This document shows, one piece after another, positions 24,557 through 33,482 of a stretch of 36,764 nucleotides of DNA. The translations under genes and the position numbers were made by a program. The stretch is from contig CAMYXL010000029.1 in the NCBI GenBank assembly GCA_947303255.1, positions 1 through 36,764 on the forward strand. Reading direction: 5' to 3'. The notes under the pieces are model-generated. The model searched no databases. It saw only the letters and a program-made list of their open reading frames with translations, and was not told the origin of the DNA. Within the stretch, counting starts at the first letter, position 1; each line of letters starts with the position of its first letter. The DNA is from an uncultured Clostridia bacterium (GTDB taxonomy: Bacteria > Bacillota > Clostridia > Saccharofermentanales > Saccharofermentanaceae).

Positions 24557-24811
24557 ATGCCAAATATCAAGTCTGCTATTAAGCGCGTAAAGGTTACAGA
24601 AAAGAAGACTGCAGCCAACAAGATGAAGAAGAGTGAGATGCGTACTGCTATCAAGAAGACTAAGGCTTCCATTGCTGAAGGTACTGAGTCTGCTGAGGCT
24701 TTGAAGAACGCACAGAAGACATTGGATAAGGCTGCTGCTAAGGGTTATATCCACAAGAACGCAGCTGCAAGAACAAAGTCTCGTCTTGCTAAGGCCGCTG
24801 CTAAGGCTTAA
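24557..24811 (+). CDS. rpsT: 30S ribosomal protein S20
   Basis: An 84-residue very basic, all-helical protein starting MPNIKSAIKRVKVTEKK, with the conserved NAAARTKSRLAK near the C-terminus; length and sequence match bacterial S20, a 16S rRNA binding protein of the small subunit. GGAGGTGA (24544-24551) sets the start at 24557; an ATG at 24542 overlaps this site and is not used. It has its own promoter and terminator. Codon use is strongly biased (AAG, GCT, GCA), as expected for a highly expressed gene. Confidence 0.97.
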   Translation: MPNIKSAIKRVKVTEKKTAANKMKKSEMRTAIKKTKASIAEGTESAEALKNAQKTLDKAAAKGYIHKNAAARTKSRLAKAAAKA

Positions 24812-24828
24812 TTGATTTGAATTACTTG

Positions 24829-24859
24829 ATGACCGTCTCAAACGAGGCGGTCATTTTTT
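24829..24859 (+). terminator. Intrinsic terminator of rpsT
   Basis: ATGACCG (24829-24835) pairs with CGGTCAT (24848-24854), with extra CTC/GAG pairing inside and a run of six T residues after it. Confidence 0.9.
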
Positions 24860-24970
24860 ATGCCGTATTTCGCCCGGCACTTAGGTCCCGGATTGCTATT
24901 TCTGTCCGACTGATATTTTCACTTAATCCTGATTTTTATAAAATGGTTAGGAAAGTGAGGATACTAGGTT

Positions 24971-26050
24971 ATGAAGTTAAAGGATTACACATGCCCGTCT
25001 TGCGGTGGTGTACTGATCGTCGACAAGGCAGTTAAAGTTTACAGATGCCAGTTCTGCGGCGTTACTTACGACTACAACTATTTCATGGGGGACGATGTTC
25101 TCGACAGAGCATATTCCTACCTGAATCACAGTGAGTTCAAAGCCGCAAAAGAGGCTTTTGAGTTCATCCTTCAAAAGGAACCTTACAATGCGCTCGCTTT
25201 TAGAGGACTTCTTTTGGTTACTGCCGGGCTCAGGGATCTGAAGGATTTCCGCGATCCCAAAGTTTTCGAGAGATTGCCTTATAAGGAAATGAAAGGCATA
25301 GTAACAAGGGCCCTCGAGAATGTGGGTGATGAGGATAGAAAGTTCTTTGAGGAGTTCTCGGACCTCCTCGAAAACGGCGAGAAGTTCAGGGCCACAAAGC
25401 ATCTTCAGAACAAGAACGAGAAGTCGGCTCTGACCAAGGATGACCAGGCAGATCTCATATTCAGCAGAGCGACGGAAAAGAAGGAAAACGTCATGGCGAA
25501 GTTCTTGTTGCAGACGCTTCTCATCTTATTTATTCTTGGTGTGATCCTGGCGATCCCGAGTTACTTTTGGCTCAGCAGATATAATTGCAGAATAAGTTAT
25601 GGCCTTCAGAAGGCGAAGGGGTACGTTCTTGATGAGGATAACGACGGCAGCGTCAGAAATGAAGAGGATTGGGCATTCATCGCCGAACACGATGGAGTCA
25701 GAAACAGGGGAAAAAAAGCGTACTCATACCAAATGCCTAACGGAGACAGAACAGTTACCTTCTATCTTAAAAACGGAAGACAGTACTTCGTAATATTGGC
25801 TTCGATCGTGGTTTCTATCGCCTTTTCTGTTCAGCTCGTTCAGTTCATTCGTTACAGTAAGCACAAGAGCAAACTGAGACTGGCCGAGCTCTATGAACAG
25901 GCCGAGAGAGTAGAAGCGGAGGCCCAAAAAGAGAAGGACAGGTACGAGTCATACAGGAATGATGCTAACCTGATCTCCCGTGATCTCAACAGGAGCCTGG
26001 CGGAAATAATGCGGATCGATCCGTATGGAAAGCAATCTTCTGCTCTGTGA
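24971..26050 (+). CDS. Zinc-ribbon, two-helix membrane protein with coiled-coil tail
   Basis: A 359-residue protein of unknown function. The N-terminus is a zinc ribbon (Cys8-x-x-Cys11, Cys26-x-x-Cys29). Residues about 45-120 contain helix pairs that look like TPR units (LNHSEFKAAKEAFEFILQKE). Transmembrane helices lie at about 176-200 and 272-295, enclosing an acidic loop of about 70 residues. The last 60 residues are a charged coiled coil (LAELYEQAERVEAEAQKEKD). The layout is related in spirit to the zinc-ribbon protein at 6388-7260 but without clear sequence similarity. The stop codon lies inside the first copy of a repeated element at 26045. Confidence 0.7.
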   Translation: MKLKDYTCPSCGGVLIVDKAVKVYRCQFCGVTYDYNYFMGDDVLDRAYSYLNHSEFKAAKEAFEFILQKEPYNALAFRGLLLVTAGLRDLKDFRDPKVFERLPYKEMKGIVTRALENVGDEDRKFFEEFSDLLENGEKFRATKHLQNKNEKSALTKDDQADLIFSRATEKKENVMAKFLLQTLLILFILGVILAIPSYFWLSRYNCRISYGLQKAKGYVLDEDNDGSVRNEEDWAFIAEHDGVRNRGKKAYSYQMPNGDRTVTFYLKNGRQYFVILASIVVSIAFSVQLVQFIRYSKHKSKLRLAELYEQAERVEAEAQKEKDRYESYRNDANLISRDLNRSLAEIMRIDPYGKQSSAL

Positions 26051-26166
26051 CAAAACGGGGGCCTTTCCTGTGACAAAATCAAAAAAAAACGTTCATTTTT
26101 CACAGCTTGTGAAAAAAAGGCCCTTTTTCTATATTTTTGTCACAGAAAAAAGGCTTTTTGTCACAA
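26045..26166. repeat. Cluster of TGTGACAAAA repeats between convergent genes
   Basis: CTGTGACAAAA occurs at 26045-26055 and 26068-26078; its inverse TTTTGTCACA occurs at 26135-26144 and 26156-26165. Between them lies a further inverted repeat, TTTTTCACA / TGTGAAAAA (about 26096-26117). GGGCCTTT near 26059 can pair with AAAGGCCC near 26116. The element separates two convergent genes and is rich in T and A runs, so it may terminate transcription from both sides. Confidence 0.65.
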
Positions 26167-26193
26167 AATATCGCGGAATTCAATTGGGCCGCG

Positions 26194-27444
26194 TCACTTC
26201 ACGCTAACAGGCGGAATATCCCAATCGGTATTGAGAGGCAGCCCCATCAGCACGTTCTGAAGGTTGGCTGCCTTTTTATCGAGGGCAGAAACAGAGGCTA
26301 TCTCCTCGTCCTGATGCTCCAGGAAATCGGAACAGTTGTGGATGAGCGGCACCTTGGCGCACTTGCCCATGATCTTCAGGCAGTAGCGTCCTTCTCTGGA
26401 AAATCCCAGCACTCGGATATAAGGAACGTGCTTATGAGTAGCAACGAACTCCCCGCTCTGGTCAGCCATCATGGAAGCCATGGCACGAAGGATCCTGCCC
26501 TGCGTAAAGTGCTTGGTATTAAGCTTACTCATGAGCGAATCAAAATCCGACTCGCAGCTTCTCAGTTTCTCGCATGTATTTCTGATATAACCCCAAAGCC
26601 CGTCGCCCATGTAAGCGGTCGTCTCGTCAGCCGAATCGAGCTTCATGATGACCGACTTCGCATAAAGGTCCATGTCCGGGAAAGCATATCTTTTCATGGA
26701 CAGTGCAGACAGCATTACCGCCAGGGCATTGTCAGGCATAAGCCCCGCGAGTTTAGAACCGAGGGCGCTTTGTGAGTTGCCGCAGCCACGGATCAAATCT
26801 CTGATCGCAGTCGCTGATGGGTAATTAGAATCCACATCCGCTGAATCATAATCGTCGCCGACCCTCGGGATCGCGATGACATTGAAGTTCTTCCTGAAGA
26901 TCCTGATCGCCCTTAAATAGTCGAGAGCCAGGATTGAATTCGGCCTTCTTAACGTGTTACGAAGTTCCTCTTTATCCTCATACTCGAAAACATCCGCTAT
27001 GGCATTAGCTCGTGCGGAAGGGAAGGACATTCCGTCCTCCAGGTACTTTTTAAGCGAAGCGGTAAATGCTTCGTTATTCTCAAAGTCCGATTCGGAAAGC
27101 TTTTTCAAAAGATCGAAATTATCGGAGTCGATGCCGAAAGCAATGTCGGTCACGACGCCTGTCCTGTAAAGCGTCTCGATCGCTCCGAAGGCAAATCTCT
27201 CAGACGGTGCGCAGGCAAAGGTGAACGGCAGTTCGAGGACTACATCTGCTCCGCACAGGAGTGCCTGCTTCGCGCGGACATCCTTTGGAAGCACTGACGG
27301 AAGGCCTCTTTGGGTGAACGGTCCGCTCATGACGACGAGTACGATGGCGCGTGGATCATTGACGATCTCGCGGGCTTTTTTTATGAGATACTCGTGGCCG
27401 TTATGGAACGGATTGTATTCAGCAACTATGCCTATAACTCGCAT
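26194..27444 (-). CDS. tmcAL: tRNA(Met) cytidine acetate ligase (YlbM/TmcAL)
   Basis: A 416-residue cytoplasmic protein. The N-terminal nucleotidyltransferase-like fold has GIVAEYNPFHNGHEYL, with the HxGH motif at residues 14-17, and MSGPFTQRG. Family-typical segments follow: CGADVVLELPF, YNPS-like SNYPSATAIRDLI and GLWGYIRNTC. TmcAL acetylates C34 of elongator tRNA-Met using acetate and ATP. The start at 27444 is fixed by the family N-terminus and by AAGGTGA just upstream; 52 further in-frame codons run into the divergent promoter region and are unlike the family. The short divergent gap (27445-27508) holds TATAAT and ATTATA in mirror orientation, probably overlapping promoters. Confidence 0.92.
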   Translation of the reverse strand: MRVIGIVAEYNPFHNGHEYLIKKAREIVNDPRAIVLVVMSGPFTQRGLPSVLPKDVRAKQALLCGADVVLELPFTFACAPSERFAFGAIETLYRTGVVTDIAFGIDSDNFDLLKKLSESDFENNEAFTASLKKYLEDGMSFPSARANAIADVFEYEDKEELRNTLRRPNSILALDYLRAIRIFRKNFNVIAIPRVGDDYDSADVDSNYPSATAIRDLIRGCGNSQSALGSKLAGLMPDNALAVMLSALSMKRYAFPDMDLYAKSVIMKLDSADETTAYMGDGLWGYIRNTCEKLRSCESDFDSLMSKLNTKHFTQGRILRAMASMMADQSGEFVATHKHVPYIRVLGFSREGRYCLKIMGKCAKVPLIHNCSDFLEHQDEEIASVSALDKKAANLQNVLMGLPLNTDWDIPPVSVK

Positions 27445-27508
27445 TTGTTTCACCTTTGAAGTTTTGTATAATATGTGCATTATATAGGAAAACAAGGTAA
27501 AAAGCATA

Positions 27509-28834
27509 ATGAAAAGGCGCACGGCAAACTTTATCATGAGACAGAACGGTGAGAAGACGGGAATATTTTCCGTCATCGACCGCAAGAAAGCCATCATCAT
27601 CGGGTCGTGCGTTTTGGCTGTCCTTATCCTCGGAGGCCTTTATCTCTGGTACGTCAGAAACTACGCCAACGCCCGTAAGGTCAAGCTCGAAGAGAGTAAA
27701 TCCATCGATTACGATTGGGTGGACGACGCTGCCCAAAGCGGCATAGTAAAAGAGTTTTTGTGGAGCAGGACCAAAGAACTGATGCTCACAAATTCCGAGA
27801 ACAAGACTCTCATCGTTGATAAGATAACCCTTCCTGGAAAACTCATCGACCAGACTCAGGAAGAATCCGGCAACTACAGTCTTTACGACCAGTCGCTCCT
27901 TCTTAAGGCTTACGTCAGGGACAACGACAGGATCAAGGCGATGTCCCTTGTTTCCGAGATCAACAAATCATTTGATATCGAATCCGAGAGCGTTAGAGAC
28001 AAGGTCTATTATCTCGACGCTTTCATGGAATACTATTCGGCATACGGTTCCAAGAGCGATTCCGAGAAGCTTACCAAGATGGTGGATGATCTGTTCGATG
28101 AGAACGGCACTTTGAAGACATCCGAGATCACTGTATCCGTTTACAAGGGCCAGGCTTACGTTTCTTCCAACGACGTTCAGGCTGCTCTTGAGACAGGAAA
28201 TGCGATGGGTGAACTCGAAGCATCAAACTTCGACATGCTCGAAGAGGATGAAGTCGAGACGAAGAAAGTCGACGGTGTCCTCTTGTCGTCAGTTGACCTT
28301 CTTCTCATCAAGGAACTGGAGAACAACGGTCTTCTGCCGGAAGGCTCATACGACCGTAATCTTACCATCGTAAAGGATGCTGTCATAAGTCCTGAGATAC
28401 CTCTTTATGCTTTTTCTTACAGCATCGAAAACGGTAACGTCGAGTACGTATTTTCTGCAGGAACTTCAGGTACCATCAATGTCGAAGAATCAGTTGAGAC
28501 AATGCGTAATCTCGCATTGGTCGGCGAGCTTCCTGACGCATCATATTCGTGGCTTAAGACCACGCTTTTCGGAACAGAGATCTTCAATGATACATATTTC
28601 TGGACAACAGAGAGAACAGGCGGCACGGAGTCGTTCGGTTCTTATTGCAAGATCGCGCAGATAGCGATCGTTTTCGATGACAGGGATATGTTTGATGTTT
28701 GTATGGAAAGGATCGGCGTGCAGATAGCGACACTTGATTCGAGCCCGGCTCTTTCGATGGTGTTCAGGACCGAGAACTCCAGGAATGTGGTCTACGCAGA
28801 GGACAACCTTGAAATCTATCTCATTATAAGATAA
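27509..28834 (+). CDS. Unknown exported, membrane-anchored helical protein
   Basis: A 441-residue protein with a basic N-terminus and one transmembrane helix at about 29-48 (AIIIGSCVLAVLILGGLYLW), so most of it lies outside the membrane. The rest is largely alpha-helical. Segments such as GNYSLYDQSLLLKAYVRDND and LDAFMEYYSAYGS recall the alpha/alpha-barrel folds of family 8-like glycosidases, but I cannot place catalytic residues and make no enzyme claim. The start follows a weak AAGGT site. It is divergent from tmcAL, and the next gene begins 32 bases after its stop. Confidence 0.6.
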   Translation: MKRRTANFIMRQNGEKTGIFSVIDRKKAIIIGSCVLAVLILGGLYLWYVRNYANARKVKLEESKSIDYDWVDDAAQSGIVKEFLWSRTKELMLTNSENKTLIVDKITLPGKLIDQTQEESGNYSLYDQSLLLKAYVRDNDRIKAMSLVSEINKSFDIESESVRDKVYYLDAFMEYYSAYGSKSDSEKLTKMVDDLFDENGTLKTSEITVSVYKGQAYVSSNDVQAALETGNAMGELEASNFDMLEEDEVETKKVDGVLLSSVDLLLIKELENNGLLPEGSYDRNLTIVKDAVISPEIPLYAFSYSIENGNVEYVFSAGTSGTINVEESVETMRNLALVGELPDASYSWLKTTLFGTEIFNDTYFWTTERTGGTESFGSYCKIAQIAIVFDDRDMFDVCMERIGVQIATLDSSPALSMVFRTENSRNVVYAEDNLEIYLIIR

Positions 28835-28866
28835 TATCTTCTCAATAATTTTTGAGGGGTATTTAT

Positions 28867-29418
28867 ATGGGGAAGGGTAAAGTCAGTATTATTGCTGCGA
28901 TCATTTTGCGTGTTTGCATCCTTATCATGATCGGCTATGTTTCGATTCTTTCAACAAGGATGCTTCTTTTATCCGGAAGGAACATCCAGACCAAAGGCTT
29001 AACTTCAATGGAGGCTCTGGCAACTTTGAAGGACATCAGTTCCGTATGGAGCGGAATTATCTTCTACGCTGTCATCGTTGTTATCGCTCTCGTTTGCAGT
29101 ATCATCGCGTTTAAGAAAACAACCGTCGTTTCATCAGTGATCAGAACGACGTTTCTTGCAGCACTGGCAGTATGTACCGTCAGAAGTGCGATCGCCTTTA
29201 CTGCTATCGAGAATTATCCGGATACATATGATCAGGGTTACGATAATTTTATGCGGGCTACTATGATGCTCGGAGGCAAAGCCTGCGTCATGGGTTTCTT
29301 TATTCTGTCATTCATCGTTCCCGTACTTTTTGTTACGTCTATTATCGCTATCATCAGGCTCGTCCGTAATCCTTACATGGGTGAGAAGACCGATGAGGAC
29401 GGCGAGTGGAATGTCTGA
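28867..29418 (+). CDS. Four-helix membrane protein of unknown function
   Basis: A 183-residue protein with four predicted transmembrane segments (about 7-33, 61-83, 91-113 and 133-161). GAGGGG sits directly upstream of the ATG at 28867; a TTG five codons earlier overlaps this site. It probably shares a transcript with the upstream gene. No family recognised. The C-terminus is short and acidic (MGEKTDEDGEWNV). Confidence 0.6.
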   Translation: MGKGKVSIIAAIILRVCILIMIGYVSILSTRMLLLSGRNIQTKGLTSMEALATLKDISSVWSGIIFYAVIVVIALVCSIIAFKKTTVVSSVIRTTFLAALAVCTVRSAIAFTAIENYPDTYDQGYDNFMRATMMLGGKACVMGFFILSFIVPVLFVTSIIAIIRLVRNPYMGEKTDEDGEWNV

Positions 29419-29505
29419 TATCTTTAAAAAAAGATTTCTATCTAGTATATATAAAATCGGGCTAGGTTTATCCTTTAAGTACATTTGCTTGAAGGGAGAT
29501 TTCTA

Positions 29506-30684
29506 ATGAATAATTTCAATTTTTTCAGCCCGACAGAATTCGTTTTCGGTAAGGACCGTGAGAATGAGGTAGGCGTTTTCGTTAAAAAGTACGGCGGCAC
29601 AAAGGTGCTCATCCATTACGGAAGAGGTTCGGCCGTAAGATCGGGACTTCTCGACCGCGTTAAGGCATCTCTCGACAAGGAAGGAGTTTCTTATGTTGAG
29701 CTGGGCGGCGTAATGCCTAACCCGAGAGACTCCAAGGTATATGAAGGTATCGATATCGTCCGTAAGGAAGGAATAGATTTTATCCTCGCAGTCGGAGGCG
29801 GATCCACTATCGACAGCGCTAAGGCTATCGCAGCAGGAAGCGTATATGACGGCGATTTCTGGGATTTCTACAGCTACAAGACAAGCATCAAGAAGGCTCT
29901 TCCTGTCGGAACAGTTTTGAGCATCGCGGCAGCAGGTTCGGAAGGTTCCGGCGACTCCGTTATCACAAAGGAAGACGGCATGCTCAAAAGAGGCACGGGT
30001 GCTGATGCGTTAAGACCTAAGTTCTCGGTCATGAATCCGGAACTCCTGTTTACTCTCCCTTCGTACCAGACAGCTTGCGGTGCGACGGATATCATGGCTC
30101 ACGTTTTCGAGAGGTATTTTACGAATACAAAGGAAGTCGAGATCACTGACAGACTATGCGAGGCAGTCCTAATGACAATGATCAAAGAGACTCCGAGAGT
30201 TATCGCAGATCCGACAAACTATGAGGCACGCGCCAACATCATGTGGGCCGGTACGGTCGCTCATACGAATATCGTCGGTGTAGGCCGCGATCAGGACTGG
30301 AACAGCCACGGTATCGAGCACGAATTGTCCGCGATGTATGACTGCGCACACGGTGCGGGTCTGGCGGTCATCATGCCTGCATGGATGGAGTTCGTATATA
30401 AGCACGACGTTATGAGATTTGCTCAGGTCGCTGTCCGCGTCTGGGGCGTTAAGATGGATTTCTTTAACCCTGAGAAGACGGCTGTAGAGGGAATAAGAAG
30501 ATTCAGGATGTTCCTTCGTTCCATCGGTATGCCGATCAACTTCAAGGAGCTGGGCGCAGATGTTAAGGATATCCCTGAGATGGTTTCTAAGATGGGTATC
30601 GACGGAGAGACAGGCGGTTTCGTTCACCTTAAGCCGGAGGATGTTGCCAAGATCTATGAGATCGCCGCTGAAGCAGAGCTCTGA
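29506..30684 (+). CDS. Iron-containing alcohol dehydrogenase (YqhD/BdhA type)
   Basis: A 392-residue cytoplasmic oxidoreductase. The NAD(P)-binding region has AVGGGSTIDSAKAIA (about 95-109). The metal ligands Asp195, His199, His268 and His282 lie in GATDIMAHVFERYF and NSHGIEHELSAMYDCAHGAG, one residue off the YqhD numbering as I recall it. YqhD/BdhA enzymes reduce aldehydes such as butanal with NADPH. AAGGGAGA precedes the ATG at 29506. It is followed 15 bases later by an SDR gene in the same operon. In a fermenting anaerobe it would serve alcohol formation or aldehyde detoxification. Confidence 0.92.
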   Translation: MNNFNFFSPTEFVFGKDRENEVGVFVKKYGGTKVLIHYGRGSAVRSGLLDRVKASLDKEGVSYVELGGVMPNPRDSKVYEGIDIVRKEGIDFILAVGGGSTIDSAKAIAAGSVYDGDFWDFYSYKTSIKKALPVGTVLSIAAAGSEGSGDSVITKEDGMLKRGTGADALRPKFSVMNPELLFTLPSYQTACGATDIMAHVFERYFTNTKEVEITDRLCEAVLMTMIKETPRVIADPTNYEARANIMWAGTVAHTNIVGVGRDQDWNSHGIEHELSAMYDCAHGAGLAVIMPAWMEFVYKHDVMRFAQVAVRVWGVKMDFFNPEKTAVEGIRRFRMFLRSIGMPINFKELGADVKDIPEMVSKMGIDGETGGFVHLKPEDVAKIYEIAAEAEL

Positions 30685-30699
30685 TTGGAGGAACAACGT

Positions 30700-31713
30700 A
30701 TGAAAGTTTTATTTATCGGAGGCACGGGAACTATCAGTACAGCCATCTCCAAGGCACTTGCCAAGAGAGGTGACGAACTTTATCTCATCAACAGAGGAAC
30801 GAGAAACGACATACTTCCGAATAACGTTCACTTCATAACAGTTGACGTTAATGACGAAGCGGAAGTTGCACGTAAGATCGACGGAATGGACTTTGATGTA
30901 GTCTGTGATTTTATCGGATTTGTTCCTGAACAGCTCGAGAGAGACTACAGACTTTTTAACGGCAAGACAAAGCAGTTCATGTACATCAGTTCCGCATCTG
31001 CATATAACAAGCTTCCTGCTGATCATGTGATCACTGAAGGAACTTCACTTGCTAATCCTTACTGGGAATATTCCAGGAACAAGATCAAGTGCGAAGAGTT
31101 CCTGATGAAGAAGTATAGGGAAGAGGGATTCCCTGTAACGATCATCCGTCCGAGCCATACATATGACGAACGCTCAGTGCCACTTGGAGTTCACGGACCT
31201 AAGGGCAGTTGGCAGGTCGTTAAGCGTATCATGGAAGATAAGCCTGTTATCATTCACGGTGACGGAACCTCTCTTTGGACGATCACTTTTAACGAGGATT
31301 TCGCCAAGGGATTCATCGGTCTCATGGGTAATCCGCGTGCCATTGGCGAAGCTTTCCAGATCACGTCAGACGTATCTCTTACGTGGAATCAGATCTACGA
31401 GACTATCGCGAGAGTTCTCGGAAAGACGCTTCATCCTTACTATGTATCATCAAGATTTTTGGCTGATATTTCCGACTATGATTATGAAGGTTCGCTCATC
31501 GGTGATAAGAGCAACTCAGTTATTTTCGATAACTCAAAACTTAAGAGAGCAGTGCCGGGATTCTGTTGTACCATCCGACCGGAGGAGGGCATAAGAAGGA
31601 CCATCGAGTACTGTCTGGCCCATGAAGAGTGCCAAGTCGAAGATCCTGAATTCGATTCATGGTGCGACAAGGTGATCGATTCGCTGGAGAAACTCAAAAA
31701 GGAATTCAACTGA
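30700..31713 (+). CDS. NAD-dependent epimerase/dehydratase (extended SDR)
   Basis: A 337-residue Rossmann-fold enzyme. The nucleotide-binding segment is MKVLFIGGTGTIS, the catalytic Ser is in MYISSASAY (about 94-102) and the YxxxK pair is Tyr124/Lys128 (YSRNK). GGTGTIS and the downstream pattern GDGTSLWTITFNEDFAKGF are those of atypical extended SDRs related to nucleotide-sugar epimerases and CSP41. Substrate is unknown. GGAGG precedes the ATG at 30700. It forms an operon with the alcohol dehydrogenase and is followed by a terminator. Confidence 0.85.
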   Translation: MKVLFIGGTGTISTAISKALAKRGDELYLINRGTRNDILPNNVHFITVDVNDEAEVARKIDGMDFDVVCDFIGFVPEQLERDYRLFNGKTKQFMYISSASAYNKLPADHVITEGTSLANPYWEYSRNKIKCEEFLMKKYREEGFPVTIIRPSHTYDERSVPLGVHGPKGSWQVVKRIMEDKPVIIHGDGTSLWTITFNEDFAKGFIGLMGNPRAIGEAFQITSDVSLTWNQIYETIARVLGKTLHPYYVSSRFLADISDYDYEGSLIGDKSNSVIFDNSKLKRAVPGFCCTIRPEEGIRRTIEYCLAHEECQVEDPEFDSWCDKVIDSLEKLKKEFN

Positions 31714-31720
31714 CAAACTT

Positions 31721-31754
31721 AAAGATGCCTCATTTGATATGGGGCATCTTTTTC
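31721..31754 (+). terminator. Intrinsic terminator of the ADH/SDR operon
   Basis: AAAGATGCCTCAT (31721-31733) pairs with ATGGGGCATCTTT (31739-31751, one G:U) around TTGAT; a T run overlaps the end of the stem. Confidence 0.88.
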
Positions 31755-31829
31755 TGAGTTGATGATATAATATCGGGGAAGTTGTTTGAATCAGGGATTG
31801 TAATACATAGCGAATGGAAGGGTATTTAT

Positions 31830-33293
31830 ATGCAAAATTCAGGGATTATTGTTTCCTCGAATCACAAAAGAACTGACAGATTTATAGCTGTTATTGTCGC
31901 CTTAATGGTGCTTCTGATGATGGTGTCTCCGCTTAGAGCGGCAGATGGAAAGGCGCCTGAGAACATGAGCCTTACCATGGAGACAAAGGAACTTACTTTA
32001 GACGAGATACCGGACAACGACATAGTGGAATTGAAGGTCACCGTTAATGATCTTCCTGCATTTCGGTCTATGGGTATCTTGATTGAAAATGATCCCGAAC
32101 TCAGTTTTTGTACTAGTATTGCGGATCCATGTCCGGAATTATCCAGAGCGGGAGGAATGAGTTTTAGTTTATTAGGCGGTAAATATGCTGATATCGTGCA
32201 AGGGAAAATACCTAATGTCATACAATGCAATATTGCTGTTATTGAAGATGAAATGCTGAAGATACCTGATGGTGAGGAAATAATAACGGTATACGTTATC
32301 CTTCCGGATAATGTACAGCCGGGAGACTTTTATCATGTAAAGATAATCCGTACCTTTGATGGTACGTATCACGATACTACATTTCTTAGGACAGATGATA
32401 CAAAATATGACGAAGATTGTTTCTCTGAATTAGTTTCGGGTGGAATCCGTATAGTATCGTCACATGATGAACCTACCGATAAACCGACATCAACATCAAC
32501 TTCAACACCTACATCGACTCCTACGTCAGCACCAACTTCTAACCCGACAAAAGGCGGAGGATTTGAGGACTTCGTTGAAAGACTTTATACGGTGGCTTTG
32601 AACCGTCCGTCTGAGCCTGAAGGAAAAGCTTTCTGGTGTGAGCACGTAGGTAACGGAGATCTTAACGGTGCTCAGTGTGCCAACGAATTCCTTTTGAGCA
32701 AAGAGTTTAATGACAGGAAATTAAACGATGAAGACTTCCTTAAAGTCTTGTATAAAACATTTTTCGACAGGGATGCAGCTAAAGATCCTGATGGATTTAG
32801 TTTCTGGATGAACAGTCTTAAGACTGAGGGTCGTGACAAGGTTGTAGACGGATTCATTAACTCGACAGAGTGGTGTAACATCTGCGCTTCGTACGGAGTC
32901 AAGTCCGGAGCTACAAGAGCAAAGGCGACCATCGCATCTAAGAATGCTGCAGCATTTGCGACTCGACTTTATACCGAGTGCCTCGGAAGAGATCCTGAAG
33001 AGGGCGGTCTTAAGTTTTGGAGTCTGGGACTTACAAATCTTGAACTTACAGGTTCTCAGGCAGCCCGTGAATTCTTCTTCTGCAGTGAGTTCAATGATCA
33101 CAACTTCAATAATGAGACGTTGATCAAGAGGATGTATCTCACATTCATGGGTCGTCCTGCTGATGAAAGCGGCCTGAACTTCTGGCTCGACAGCATGAAA
33201 AACGGAATGACAAAAGAACAGGTTTTCGATGAGTTCGTAAAATCTAAGGAGTTCACGGAAATCTGCAAGTCTTATGCAATTGACAGAGAATGA
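31830..33293 (+). CDS. Secreted cohesin-like / DUF4214 protein
   Basis: A 487-residue exported protein. The signal peptide spans about 1-38 (hydrophobic core FIAVIVALMVLLMMV, cleavage near LRAADG). Residues about 45-208 are beta-rich; VELKVTVNDLPAFRSMGILI and the following NDPELSF recall the opening strands of cohesin-like domains, but the match is weak. A Ser/Thr/Pro linker (about 213-240) leads to four DUF4214 units (about 244-487). GGAAGGG sets the start at 31830; a TTG 16 codons upstream is not preceded by a binding site. Its DUF4214 part is a close paralogue of that of the next gene. A terminator follows at 33313. No sortase or SLH signal is present. Confidence 0.8.
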   Translation: MQNSGIIVSSNHKRTDRFIAVIVALMVLLMMVSPLRAADGKAPENMSLTMETKELTLDEIPDNDIVELKVTVNDLPAFRSMGILIENDPELSFCTSIADPCPELSRAGGMSFSLLGGKYADIVQGKIPNVIQCNIAVIEDEMLKIPDGEEIITVYVILPDNVQPGDFYHVKIIRTFDGTYHDTTFLRTDDTKYDEDCFSELVSGGIRIVSSHDEPTDKPTSTSTSTPTSTPTSAPTSNPTKGGGFEDFVERLYTVALNRPSEPEGKAFWCEHVGNGDLNGAQCANEFLLSKEFNDRKLNDEDFLKVLYKTFFDRDAAKDPDGFSFWMNSLKTEGRDKVVDGFINSTEWCNICASYGVKSGATRAKATIASKNAAAFATRLYTECLGRDPEEGGLKFWSLGLTNLELTGSQAAREFFFCSEFNDHNFNNETLIKRMYLTFMGRPADESGLNFWLDSMKNGMTKEQVFDEFVKSKEFTEICKSYAIDRE

Positions 33294-33312
33294 ATAGGTA
33301 AATTTAAATGAC

Positions 33313-33354
33313 AATACCCCCGATCGGTGAACCTAAGCCGATCAGGGTATTTTG
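33313..33354 (+). terminator. Intrinsic terminator after the cohesin-like gene
   Basis: AATACCC (33313-33319) pairs with GGGTATT (33345-33351), with CGATCGG/CCGATC pairing inside, followed by TTTTG. Confidence 0.8.
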
Positions 33355-33482
33355 TTTTGCAGAACTTATTCTGATATGAGATAATCCACGTGTAAAAAAT
33401 ATTTCTGAATTTTAAAGAAATAAAAGATGTTAATAGTTGTTAGTATGCAGAAACACAGCGGAATATCTTTTTGGAGGTTAAA

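Noticed and set aside
26045..26166. CRP-type sites (TGTGA...TCACA)
   Set aside because: Spacing does not match the 6-base gap of CRP dyads and the position between two gene ends argues against promoter control.
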